64,000 nucleotides of DNA from DASSKK01 sp035690495 (GTDB lineage: Bacteria; Actinomycetota; Actinomycetes; Propionibacteriales; Nocardioidaceae). The stretch is from assembly GCA_035690495.1 (NCBI GenBank), contig DASSKK010000032.1:1-64000 (forward strand), read 5' to 3'. Positions within the stretch are counted from its first letter, which is position 1; the number at the start of each line of letters is the position of its first letter. A program made the position numbers and the translations under genes. Shown here one piece after another: positions 41,874-49,481 of this stretch. The notes beneath the pieces are model-generated. The model was not told the origin of the DNA and did no database searches. It saw nothing but the letters and a program-made list of their open reading frames with translations.

Positions 41874-42437
41874 ATGCGGAAACTGACCTTTGGCATGAAC
41901 CTGAGCCTGGACGGCTACATCGCCGCGCCCGGCGACGACCTCGGCTGGAGCGTGCCGAGCGACGAGCTGTTCCAGTGGTGGTCCGACCGGGTGAAGGCGA
42001 CGGGCCTGGCGCTGTACGGGCGCAAACTGTGGGAGACGATGAGCTCCCACTGGCCGACCGCCGACCAGCAGCCTGGCACCACACCGGCGCAGATCGAGTT
42101 CGCCCGCCGCTGGCGGGACATGCCGAAGGTGGTGTTCTCCTCGACGACCAGCGCGGTCGACTGGAACGCCCGCCTGGTCAGCGGCGACGCTGTCACCGAG
42201 ATCACCCGGCTCAAGACTGAGGATGGCGGTCGCATGGACGTCGGCGGCGCCACCCTCGCCGCGGCGGCCATGCGGGCCGGGCTGATCGACGAGTACGCGA
42301 TCGTCACCCACCCGGTCCTGGTGGGCGGCGGCACGCCGTTCTTCACGGCCCTGGACAACTGGGTGAACCTGAACCTGGTGGAGACCCGGACGTTTCCCGA
42401 CGGCGTGCTCCTGACCAGGTACGAGACCAGGCGCTGA
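41874..42437 (+). CDS. Dihydrofolate-reductase-family (RibD C-terminal-like) protein
   Basis: A 187-residue protein of the RibD-C/DHFR-like fold: MRKLTFGMNLSLDGYIAAPG opening, GLALYGRKLWETM, DMPKVVFSSTTSA, DVGGATLAAAAMRAGLIDEY and THPVLVGGGTPFF. These are NADPH-binding reductases of unknown substrate, often called YyaP/YwjB-like. GGGAGG lies 8 nt before the ATG. It is intact although embedded in a decayed island, so it may be cargo. Confidence 0.85.
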   Translation: MRKLTFGMNLSLDGYIAAPGDDLGWSVPSDELFQWWSDRVKATGLALYGRKLWETMSSHWPTADQQPGTTPAQIEFARRWRDMPKVVFSSTTSAVDWNARLVSGDAVTEITRLKTEDGGRMDVGGATLAAAAMRAGLIDEYAIVTHPVLVGGGTPFFTALDNWVNLNLVETRTFPDGVLLTRYETRR

Positions 42438-42537
42438 ATACCCGACCTCGGATCGGCGCGGGCTCGGGCCACCCAAGGATCTTGTGGCCGTGAGGGATCG
42501 CCATCCGGTTCAACGAAGACCCCGGAACTGACGGACA

Positions 42538-43122
42538 ATGGCTGTCATGTCCGATCGGAGCGATGAGGCGGAAACGAGGCGAGATGCGCTACCGCCCCTG
42601 GCCGGGGAGGAACACGTTTGCGAGGGTTGTCGGCTGTCCTATGCAAAGGTATCCGTCGACAGCGCCCTTGAAGTTGTCCTCTCGATTCCTGCGGCGGTCC
42701 GCGACGCCGTCTCCTCCCTGCCGACAGAGGCCCTCCGGCTCCGCTCCGGCACCGGGGGTTGGTCGGTCACGGAGTACGTATGCCACCTGCGTGATGTGTA
42801 CGCCACGTACACCGTCCGGTTGCATCGGGCACGGACCGAGGATCAGCCCGCGCTGGAGCCGATGCTCAACGACCTGCGTGCGCGTCGCTTCCGCTACAAC
42901 GAGCTCGCCGTGGACGCGGTCGCGGACGAGCTCGCCGCGAACGTCGCAGGGTTCCGTGACGAGGTCGCCCATGTGCGACCGGATCAATGGGAACGTGTCG
43001 TCACCCGGTTGCCCGGTGAGCAGCGCACGACACGCTGGCTGGTGCGGCAGGCGATGCACGAGGGTCAGCATCACTTGAACGACATCCGCAGGACCTGTGA
43101 ATCGGTGATCGCGGAGATCTGA
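42538..43122 (+). CDS. DinB-like (DUF664/DfsB) family protein
   Basis: A 194-residue protein with an N-terminal CEGCRLSYAK patch and a DinB-like four-helix bundle: WSVTEYVCHLRDVYATYTVR (first His ligand), then RWLVRQAMHEGQHHLNDIRR (HEGQHH). The three-His metal site fits mycothiol/bacillithiol-dependent transferase-like proteins. Start 42538 or the ATG 9 bases later. Intact. Its 3' side borders the truncated resolvase. Confidence 0.8.
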   Translation: MAVMSDRSDEAETRRDALPPLAGEEHVCEGCRLSYAKVSVDSALEVVLSIPAAVRDAVSSLPTEALRLRSGTGGWSVTEYVCHLRDVYATYTVRLHRARTEDQPALEPMLNDLRARRFRYNELAVDAVADELAANVAGFRDEVAHVRPDQWERVVTRLPGEQRTTRWLVRQAMHEGQHHLNDIRRTCESVIAEI

Positions 43123-43153
43123 CTGGCCGGTGCCCCTGTCCCAGATGCCCATC

Positions 43154-43324
43154 GCTTGCGAGCGCCTCGCGCAGACCGGGACGCTCGCGGTTGGTGCCGG
43201 TCAGGCCGTGATCGACATAGATCCGCTCAGCCTCGACACCCAGACCTAGCAGGGAGTCGCGTTGGACGGTGAGGTCTTGTTGATCGGTGGAGCATCGGGC
43301 GTACCCGACAAGCAGTGCGCTCAT
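43154..43324 (-). pseudogene. Serine recombinase (resolvase) N-terminal fragment
   Basis: 57 residues match the start of a resolvase/invertase: VGYARCSTDQQDLTVQRDSL (catalytic Ser in RCSTDQQ), then GVEAERIYVDHGLTGTNRER and PGLREALAS. Similarity stops there; the rest of the catalytic domain and the DNA-binding domain are missing, and the frame runs into the antisense of the DinB gene. Confidence 0.8.
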
Positions 43325-43431
43325 AGCGCACCTCCATGCAGAAGGCCGGCTCGAGGCGGGATCCCCGGCTACCGGCGACGGCCACTGCCGCCGCTTGGCA
43401 ACCTAAGTTGCACCGCGGGACGCGGCAACGT

Positions 43432-43615
43432 ATGTTGGAGGTCGTGGAGCCGCTGATCATCGCCAGCGCCCGCAAACACGGTGTCGCCGACGACGACATC
43501 CTCCACGCGTTCAACCACCCGATCAGCCCAGATCATCGAAGTCGGGTTCATCGACACAGACCACGGCCCGGTCATCGTCCACGCGATGACCGCACGACGA
43601 AAGTACTTGAGGTGA
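43432..43615 (+). pseudogene. Toxin gene with internal deletion and frameshift
   Basis: The first part reads PLIIASARKHGVADDDILHA then FNHPIS. The ending, AQIIEVGFIDTDHGPVIVHA then MTARRKYLR, lies in another frame and runs to the TGA at 43613. Together they look like the two halves of a small BrnT/DUF4258-like toxin whose middle (about 25-30 codons) is gone. The TGA overlaps the ATG of the intact antitoxin (TGATG). Confidence 0.65.
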
Positions 43616-43893
43616 TGACCATGCCCCGCAGCCTGCAGGAGATCCTCGAGCACGCCGACGAGCTCGAGCGCCGGTTCGCCGAGCACGACCCGACCGATGT
43701 TCATGACGCAGCACCGCTGCAGGCCATCCGGGAGGCGGTCACCGAACGCGCCGCCAGCGAGCGGCGCATCGCCGAAGCGGTGGTCGGGGCTCGAAAGGCC
43801 GGTGTGTCCTGGTCAGCCATCGGCGGGATGCTCGGCACCTCCGGCGAGGCGGCCCGTAAGCGATACGGCGGGCAGCCCGCCAGGACCGCCTGA
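43615..43893 (+). CDS. Antitoxin-like protein with HTH, orphaned
   Basis: A 92-residue protein: MTMPRSLQEILEHADELERR, then a helical region and a C-terminal helix-turn-helix (GVSWSAIGGMLGTSGEAARK). This matches antitoxin-type partners encoded after small toxins in actinobacteria. The toxin frame just upstream is broken while this gene is intact; the two overlap by one base. It may survive because it represses its promoter or another module. Confidence 0.65.
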   Translation: MTMPRSLQEILEHADELERRFAEHDPTDVHDAAPLQAIREAVTERAASERRIAEAVVGARKAGVSWSAIGGMLGTSGEAARKRYGGQPARTA

Positions 43894-44034
43894 CACGACT
43901 CAGAACCCGGCGGTCCGCGGAGTCACATAGGGATCGGCTTACGGGACGCAGGTTGGGCCGTTGATCGCGGAGGGCCACCCAGGACGAGGCGTGTACTCGC
44001 GAGCCACAGCGGCTCCTCGCCATAGACCAGCGGC

Positions 44035-44278
44035 GTGTCGTTGAGCGAATCGGAGTTCTACGAGGCTGGGATGTCCCTGCCTCCTGACGTGCGCAAGTAC
44101 ATGGCTCTGCGGTTGCTCGAATCGGTCGACCCGGACGAGGCCTTCGACATGGCTTCGAAGTCATCGCTGCGCCGAAGCCGCTGCCGCCTACGACGCACTC
44201 AAGGCCGACCCCTCCCGCGCGACGCCTGCCGAGGATGTGCGAGACCGCTTCGAGGCCAAGTGGGCTGCCCGTTTATGA
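44035..44278 (+). pseudogene. Addiction-module antitoxin remnant (frameshifted)
   Basis: The N-terminal part from the GTG reads SESEFYEAGMSLPPDVRKYM then ALRLLESVDPDEAFD. After about 44155 the likely continuation AEAAAAYDALKADPSRATPA and EDVRDRFEAKWAARL lies in another frame and stops at 44278. It looks like one RelB/addiction-module antitoxin broken by a frameshift, or two fused pieces. Its stop overlaps the start of the truncated ParE/RelE toxin (ATGA). Confidence 0.65.
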
Positions 44279-44376
44279 CGGGTCGGATCAACTACACCCC
44301 CGTAGCGCAGCAGCAGCTCAACGAGCTCGACGACCGGATCACCGAGGCGGCGTCGGCGGAGATTGCTCGACGCTAA
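44275..44376 (+). pseudogene. RelE/ParE toxin N-terminal fragment
   Basis: MTGRINYTPVAQQQLNELDD then RITEAASAEIARR, the first 33 residues of a RelE/ParE-type toxin (usual length about 90-100), ending at a stop. The ATG overlaps the antitoxin stop as in intact modules. Confidence 0.7.
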
Positions 44377-44551
44377 GTCGTGTCGGCGCGCCGGCGTCCA
44401 ACTGGGCTCCGTCGACGCCCTGATCGCCCAGCTCGCAATCGCCGGCGATCACATCCTGCTTACGACGGGCACGGACTTCCAGCTCGCCGCCACGCACGTG
44501 CGCCTGCAGCTGTGGCATCCACCGCCGGACGGCATGGCCGGTCGTCGGTAG
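44375..44551 (+). pseudogene. PIN-domain (VapC) toxin C-terminal fragment
   Basis: CRRAGVQLGSVDALIAQLAI then AGDHILLTTGTDFQLAATHV resembles the last third of a VapC ribonuclease (SVDALIAQ is the Asp-bearing helix, LLTTGTDF the final strand/Asp). No start or N-terminal Asp site precedes it; it abuts the truncated ParE fragment. Confidence 0.65.
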
Positions 44552-44606
44552 AGGCCACGGCTCGGTTCCGGGTGTCCGGCCGGCTCCTGTAGAGTCTGCC
44601 GGGCTT

Positions 44607-44680
44607 GGGCAGGTAGCTCAGTTGGCACGAGCGTCCGCCTGAAAAGTGGAAGGTCGGCGGTTCGACCCCGCCCCTGCCCA
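44607..44680 (+). tRNA. tRNA-Phe(GAA)
   Basis: Cloverleaf of 74 nt: acceptor GGGCAGG/CCTGCCC, anticodon stem TCCGC/GTGGA with loop CTGAAAA (anticodon GAA at 44641-44643), T-arm GGCGG-TTCGACC-CCGCC. CCA not encoded. Confidence 0.95.
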
Positions 44681-44727
44681 CCGAGCGAAGCCGCAGGCCA
44701 GTCAGTGCTGGCCTGCGGCTCGGTGTT
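44681..44727 (+). terminator. Strong hairpin terminator after tRNA-Phe
   Basis: CCGAGC then GCCGCAGGCCAG pairs with CTGGCCTGCGGC then TCGG, followed by TGTTT. An extended stem of 12 bp plus an outer helix, ending tRNA transcription and lying at the 3' end of the convergent AAA kinase gene. Confidence 0.75.
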
Positions 44728-44737
44728 TGCGAATCGA

Positions 44738-45286
44738 TCACCGATCCAGGCGCGGCACAGTCGGCCAACGTCGGCTCGCCCATTGGGCCCACGTTCCGCA
44801 CCCTTCAGGCGGATCCGGGATCGGGCCGTACGCCAACTCGCTCTGTGTTGGTGGTTGACACAGCACGACGAAGCGTTCGTGATCCGCGGTCGTCATCTCG
44901 AAGGTGGTCTCCGGCGTGTCCAACCACCGCTTGTCACATCGCGCTCGCCGGACCGGCTCGGGGACCACGACGTACTCCATCGTGAAGCTCGCATGCGCGA
45001 GGCCGGCAATGGCGCGGATGGCGTAGCGCTCCTCTGAGGACCAGCAGCCGAAGTCCAGGATCACGGAAGAACCGCTCAGGAGCACCTCGTGCGCGACCCA
45101 GATCATGCGACCCTCGAGGATGTCCCGACGGCCATGGGCATCGTTGTGCCCGAAGAGCGGCGCCATCCAGTCGTCTGGAGTAAGCCGCAAGATCGAGAGC
45201 TCGTCGGCCAGCTCTCTCGCGCGCGTGGTCTTGCCAGCGCCGGGAAGACCTACCGTGAGGAACAGCGTCGGAGGGAGGGGGCTCAC
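44738..45286 (-). CDS. AAA-type P-loop kinase-like protein
   Basis: A 182-residue protein with a Walker A motif right after the first strand (LFLTVGLPGAGKTTRARELA) and later SSVILDFGCWSSEERYAIRA, like zeta-toxin/polynucleotide-kinase-type ATPases called 'ATP-binding protein'. The GTG at 45286 has AAGG about 8 nt upstream. The sequence upstream of it in frame is antisense of the ABC1 gene and is not coding. Substrate unknown. Confidence 0.75.
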   Translation of the reverse strand: MSPLPPTLFLTVGLPGAGKTTRARELADELSILRLTPDDWMAPLFGHNDAHGRRDILEGRMIWVAHEVLLSGSSVILDFGCWSSEERYAIRAIAGLAHASFTMEYVVVPEPVRRARCDKRWLDTPETTFEMTTADHERFVVLCQPPTQSELAYGPIPDPPEGCGTWAQWASRRWPTVPRLDR

Positions 45287-45415
45287 GAGAAGGACCTTGA
45301 CCGGGGCCGCTACCAGCACGCAAGCCATTTGCCACCGCCCGCGCAGAAGACTGCGCTTCGCGCCGGTCGAGGCGCACACATGGGAGCACCGGGGGCTGGG
45401 TACGCACGGACCACC

Positions 45416-47080
45416 ATGCCGCTCACGATGCGACCCCATCACCTCCCCCGCTACCGCCAGATCGCCTCGCTGCTGCTGCGGCACGGCCGCGGCGACCTGG
45501 TGCGCTCCTCGGGGCTCGACGACGTGGTCGGCGACGAGACGATCGCCGAGGGCGACCCCGACGCCGCCGCACGGCTGACCGACGACCTGGAGGAGATGGG
45601 GCCGACCTTCGTGAAGCTGGGCCAGCTGCTCGCCTCGCGCGTGGACCTGCTCGCTCCGGCGTACACCAGCGCGCTGACCCGCCTGCAAGACCATGTCGAG
45701 CCGTTCGGGTTCGACCAGGTCCAGCAGACGGTCCGCGACGAGCTCGGGGCGCGGCCGAGCCGGATCTTCGCCTCCTTCGACGAGGAGCCGCTGGCGGCCG
45801 CGTCGCTGGGCCAGGTGCACCGCGCGACGTTGCGGGACGGCCGCGAAGTGGTCGTCAAGGTCCAGCGCCCCGGCATCCGCAAGACCGTCATGGACGACAT
45901 GGAGGTGCTCACCGATCTGGCCGAGTTCGCCGACGCGCACACGGGCACCGGGCGCCGCTTCGCGGTCGCGGAGCTGCTCGAGGAGTTCCGCACATCCATG
46001 CTCGGCGAGCTCGACTACCGCCGCGAGGCCGACAACCTGACCCTGATCGGCGACATGCTCGACGACGTCGAAGAGATCGTCGTTCCCCGGCCGATGCCCG
46101 ACTTCACCACGAGCCGAGTGCTGACCATGGAGTACGTCGACGGCAAGAAGGTGACCGACGTGGGCCCCTTGGGGATGCTCGAGCTCGACGGCGCCGGGGT
46201 CGCCGACGCGCTCTTCGCCGCCTATCTGCGGCAGGTGCTGGTGCATGGCATCTTCCATGCCGATCCGCACCCCGGGAATGTGCTGGTCACCGGCGACGGT
46301 CAGTTGGCACTGATCGACATCGGGATGGTCGCGCGGCTCTCCCCCGTGCATCGCGACCACCTCGTCAAGCTGTTCCTCGCCCTCGCCGACGGCAGGCCTG
46401 ACGAGGTGGCCCGGATCCTCACCGGGATGGGCGAGCCGCTATCGGACTTCGATGCGGCCGGCTTCGAACGTGTCGTCACCGATGTCGTGGGCCGTGTCGC
46501 GGACGCGTCCCTGTCCGACCACGACGTCGGGGCGACACTGCTGCAGCTCACGCGCCGGGCCGGGGAGTGCGGGCTGAGGATGGATCCGGAGCTGGTCATG
46601 CTCGGCAAGGCCATGTTGAACCTCGGCCAGGTCTGCGGCGCCCTCGATCCCGGCTTCGAGCCCCGGTCGGCCCTGCAACGCCATACCACCGAGCTGATGC
46701 GCACCTCGATGCGCCCCTCGCCCGCGTCGATGCTGGCCTCCCTGCTCGAGGCCAAGGAGTTCGTGGAGGCCTTGCCGGGCCGGGTGAACCGTGCCTTCGA
46801 CGCGATCGGCGAGGGTCACTTCGAGCTGCGGGTCAAGGCGTTCGACGAGGACGAGTTCCTGCGTGGCCTGCACAAGCTGGCCAACAACACCGCGGCCGCA
46901 TTGATCCTGGCCTCGATGATCCTCGCCTCCGCGCTGCTGGCCCGCTCCCCCGACCACGCGCCGACAGTGGTGAACCGGATCGCGCTGGTCGTGTTCGTCA
47001 TCGCCGTGGTGCTCTCGCTGCTGCTGCTGGTGCGGCTGGGCCTGCAGACGCGGGCAATGCGGACCCGTCGCCGCGACTGA
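45416..47080 (+). CDS. ABC1/UbiB (AarF) family atypical kinase
   Basis: A 554-residue protein with the UbiB motifs: GPTFVKLGQLLASRVDLLAP (KxGQ), AAASLGQVHRATLRDG (Ala-rich nucleotide loop), VVVKVQRPG (Lys), FHADPHPGN (catalytic loop) and LIDIGMVARL (DFG equivalent). Two C-terminal membrane helices (AALILASMILASALL and IALVVFVIAVVLSLLLLVRL) anchor it. Relatives act as ATPases/kinases in quinone biosynthesis or lipid handling. The ATG at 45416 is chosen; 45428 is an alternative. Confidence 0.88.
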   Translation: MPLTMRPHHLPRYRQIASLLLRHGRGDLVRSSGLDDVVGDETIAEGDPDAAARLTDDLEEMGPTFVKLGQLLASRVDLLAPAYTSALTRLQDHVEPFGFDQVQQTVRDELGARPSRIFASFDEEPLAAASLGQVHRATLRDGREVVVKVQRPGIRKTVMDDMEVLTDLAEFADAHTGTGRRFAVAELLEEFRTSMLGELDYRREADNLTLIGDMLDDVEEIVVPRPMPDFTTSRVLTMEYVDGKKVTDVGPLGMLELDGAGVADALFAAYLRQVLVHGIFHADPHPGNVLVTGDGQLALIDIGMVARLSPVHRDHLVKLFLALADGRPDEVARILTGMGEPLSDFDAAGFERVVTDVVGRVADASLSDHDVGATLLQLTRRAGECGLRMDPELVMLGKAMLNLGQVCGALDPGFEPRSALQRHTTELMRTSMRPSPASMLASLLEAKEFVEALPGRVNRAFDAIGEGHFELRVKAFDEDEFLRGLHKLANNTAAALILASMILASALLARSPDHAPTVVNRIALVVFVIAVVLSLLLLVRLGLQTRAMRTRRRD

Positions 47081-47092
47081 TCGCGACGGTGG

Positions 47093-48040
47093 CTACCTCG
47101 GCGCCAGCGGCAGCACCGCTTGGGGGAACAGTGCCGGGTCGATGTGCGCGGTCGCGACGATCATCGGGTGGTCGCTGGTACGCCGGTCGAGTCGCCCTCG
47201 GATCTCGGCGTAGTCGGTGAAGCCCACCCCGCGGGAGCCGAACACCCAGTCGACGTACCACGGGTGCATCGGGTCGCAGACGCCGTCGACGTTCGTGCCG
47301 CCGCGGGCCGCGATCATCGGCGCCGTCCCGGTGATCGGGCAGAAGGCCTCCGCACGCTCGTTGTAGTCGCCGGTGAGGAACACCGGGATGCCGGTGGGCT
47401 GCAGCTGTCTCGCCAAGGCGGCCATGTCAGCGATCGCCTTCCGCCGCCAGCGGTCCTGGCCGGGGTGGTGCCTGTTGGTGGCGGGCGTGTGCACGTTGAC
47501 GACCCAGACGGTCATGCCGGTGAGCTGGTTGCGCAGCAACACCGCCGGCATCGGCCGCAACCGTCCCCCGAAGTAGGGGATCGGCACGGTGTGCTCCTCG
47601 ACCGGCTGCCACACCGTGGAGTCCCAGGCGATCGAGTTCTCCGAGTCGATCCTGCGCAGCGACAGGCCCGGGTAGACGTCGTACCGGCCCCCGGTCAGCT
47701 CGACGAACCGCTGCAGCTGGCCGGCCTGCAGCTCCTGGAGGCCGACGACGCCGACGCCGTTGCGCTCCAAGAGCCTGACGGCGCCGCGCATCCGCCGGTT
47801 CCCCGAGGCGTACTTCTTGCTGTGCCTGGTGTGGCTGGCGCCGAGCACATTGAACGACGCGATGCGGAACTCGGTGGGCAGGGCGGCCCGAGACGTGGTG
47901 CGCGCTGCCGGGCTCGCGAGCACGGTGTGGCGGGTCGCCGGAGCGGGCGCCGGCTGAGGAGCCGGGGCGGCCGGAGCGGCCAGCGTCACGGAGGCGAACG
48001 CAGCTGCGGCGGCCGATGCGAACAAGGGCAGGGGAAGCAC
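47093..48040 (-). CDS. Secreted endonuclease/exonuclease/phosphatase-fold protein
   Basis: A 315-residue protein with a signal peptide (LPLPLFASAAAAAFASVTLA) and a Pro/Ala linker, then an EEP (DNase I-like) domain. It shows FRIASFNVLGA, VVGLQELQAGQ (Glu metal ligand), VNVHTPATN, VFLTGDYNERA and RRTSDHPMIVATA (final His). Probably an extracellular nuclease or phosphodiesterase. The GTG has TAGCCT 6 nt upstream. Confidence 0.85.
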   Translation of the reverse strand: MLPLPLFASAAAAAFASVTLAAPAAPAPQPAPAPATRHTVLASPAARTTSRAALPTEFRIASFNVLGASHTRHSKKYASGNRRMRGAVRLLERNGVGVVGLQELQAGQLQRFVELTGGRYDVYPGLSLRRIDSENSIAWDSTVWQPVEEHTVPIPYFGGRLRPMPAVLLRNQLTGMTVWVVNVHTPATNRHHPGQDRWRRKAIADMAALARQLQPTGIPVFLTGDYNERAEAFCPITGTAPMIAARGGTNVDGVCDPMHPWYVDWVFGSRGVGFTDYAEIRGRLDRRTSDHPMIVATAHIDPALFPQAVLPLAPR

Positions 48041-48046
48041 CGCAGA

Positions 48047-48052
48047 AGGCTA
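48047..48052 (-). promoter_or_regulatory. Predicted -10 (TAGCCT), leaderless, EEP gene
   Basis: TAnnnT hexamer with 6 nt to the GTG at 48040. Confidence 0.5.
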
Positions 48053-48120
48053 GGCGAGCAACCCGGCAGCCGTGGCCGTTTCCGGCAAACCAGACACTCG
48101 CGGGCTACCGGCCGTGGTGG

Positions 48121-49335
48121 TCAGTCAGGCAGCCGGACGTGCCCGGGGGTGAGGTCCGCCACGGTCCGCGCACCCAGCAGCGCCATCGTCCGACGTACCT
48201 CCGCTTCGAGGATCTCCACCGCGCGCTGCACGCCGCGCTCGCCGCCGGCCATCAGCCCGTAGAGGTAGGCCCGGCCGACCAGCACCGCGCGCGCACCGAG
48301 CGCCAGCCCGGCCACCACGTCCGCGCCGCTCATCACCCCGGTGTCCAGCAGCACCTCGGTCCGGTGCCCGACCGCGTCGACGACCTCGGGGAGCATCCGC
48401 AGGGGCACCGGGGCCCGGTCCAGCTGCCGCCCGCCATGGTTGGACAGCACCAGCGCGTCCGCACCGGCATCGGTGACCGCGACCGCGTCGGCGACCGTCT
48501 GGATGCCCTTGATCACCAGCGGACCGTCCCACTTCGAGCGGATCCACGCCAGGTCGTCCATCGTCATCGACGGGTCGAAGAGCGCATCGATCAGGTCCGC
48601 GACAGTGCCGCCGCTGGAGCGCAGCGAGGCGAACTCCAGCGGCTCGGTGGTGAGCATGTTGGCCCACCACGCGGGGTGGGTGGAGATGTCGAAGAACGTC
48701 TTGGCGGTGAGGGCGGGCGGGATCGAGAAGCCGTTGCGTACGTCGCGCAGCCGCGCGCCGGCCACGGGTACGTCGACGGTGAGCACCAGCGCCTCGTAGC
48801 CGGCCTCCCGGGCCCGCGCCATCAGCTCCTCGCCCGCGGACCGGTCGCGCCACACGTAGAGCTGGAACCACTTGCGCGCCGACGGGCCGGCCGCCGCCAC
48901 GTCCTCGATCGAGGTGGTGCCCATCGTGGAGAGCGCGTAGCAGATGCCGGCACGCTCGGCGACGCGGACCACGGCGCGCTCCCCCTCGTGCTGCATCATC
49001 CGGGTGAAACCGGTCGGCGCAAGCGCGAACGGGAGCCGCGACGGGCCGCCGAGCAGCCGCACCGACGGATCCACGCCGGAGACGTCCTGCAGGATCTGCG
49101 GGCGGAACTCCAGCGCGGCGAACGTGTCGCGGGCCCGGCGCAGGCTGATCTCGCCCTCCGCGGCCCCGTCGGTGTAGTCGAAGACGGGCCGGGGCGTACG
49201 CCGTCTGGCGATCGTCCGCAGGTCGGAGATCGTCACCGCCCTGGCCAGTCTCCGGTCGGTCGGGTTCAGCTCGAACGGCCGCGGCCGCAGCAGCGGCTTC
49301 AGCTCCTCCCAGCGGGGACGGCGTCGACGTACCAT
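48121..49335 (-). CDS. FMN-dependent alpha-hydroxyacid dehydrogenase (LldD family)
   Basis: A 404-residue (beta/alpha)8 flavoenzyme oxidising L-2-hydroxy acids such as L-lactate. Motifs are PVFDYTDGAAEGEISLRRA, PFALAPTGFTRM, ALSTMGTTSIEDVA, WFQLYVWRDR, VLTVDVPVAGARLRDVRNG, LVIKGIQTVADA and the active-site ALVLSNHGGRQLD, closing with FMN-phosphate loops (LLDTGVMSGADVV; ARAVLVGRAYLYGL). Exact substrate uncertain. TACAGT stands 6 nt before the ATG. Confidence 0.9.
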   Translation of the reverse strand: MVRRRRPRWEELKPLLRPRPFELNPTDRRLARAVTISDLRTIARRRTPRPVFDYTDGAAEGEISLRRARDTFAALEFRPQILQDVSGVDPSVRLLGGPSRLPFALAPTGFTRMMQHEGERAVVRVAERAGICYALSTMGTTSIEDVAAAGPSARKWFQLYVWRDRSAGEELMARAREAGYEALVLTVDVPVAGARLRDVRNGFSIPPALTAKTFFDISTHPAWWANMLTTEPLEFASLRSSGGTVADLIDALFDPSMTMDDLAWIRSKWDGPLVIKGIQTVADAVAVTDAGADALVLSNHGGRQLDRAPVPLRMLPEVVDAVGHRTEVLLDTGVMSGADVVAGLALGARAVLVGRAYLYGLMAGGERGVQRAVEILEAEVRRTMALLGARTVADLTPGHVRLPD

Positions 49336-49341
49336 TCGACC

Positions 49342-49347
49342 ACTGTA
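49342..49347 (-). promoter_or_regulatory. Predicted -10 (TACAGT), leaderless, LldD gene
   Basis: TAnnnT hexamer with 6 nt to the ATG at 49335. Confidence 0.5.
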
Positions 49348-49349
49348 GG

Positions 49350-49436
49350 GATTCGTCCGCGGTCACCTCGCGGGCAGGGACCTCGCAACCGCGGACGAAT
49401 CGGGTTTGAGTGCGGATACTCAGTCGGGTTTGAGTG
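49350..49436. repeat. Inverted repeat element, GATTCGTCCGCGG family (copy A), plus 12-bp direct repeat
   Basis: GATTCGTCCGCGGT (49350-49363) is inverted perfectly at 49388-49401. CGGGTTTGAGTG then occurs twice (49401-49412, 49425-49436) at a 24-base spacing. A related element with 20-bp arms is at 55373-55440. Confidence 0.85.
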
Positions 49437-49481
49437 GCCGAACGCTGCACGCAGAACCCGCGGATGTGGCGCAATTCTTCT

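Noticed and set aside
43894..44034. Minus-strand peptide VYGEEPLWLASTRLVLGG
   Set aside because: Reads like protein for about 20 residues but has no start or recognisable family; possibly more island debris, not enough to call.
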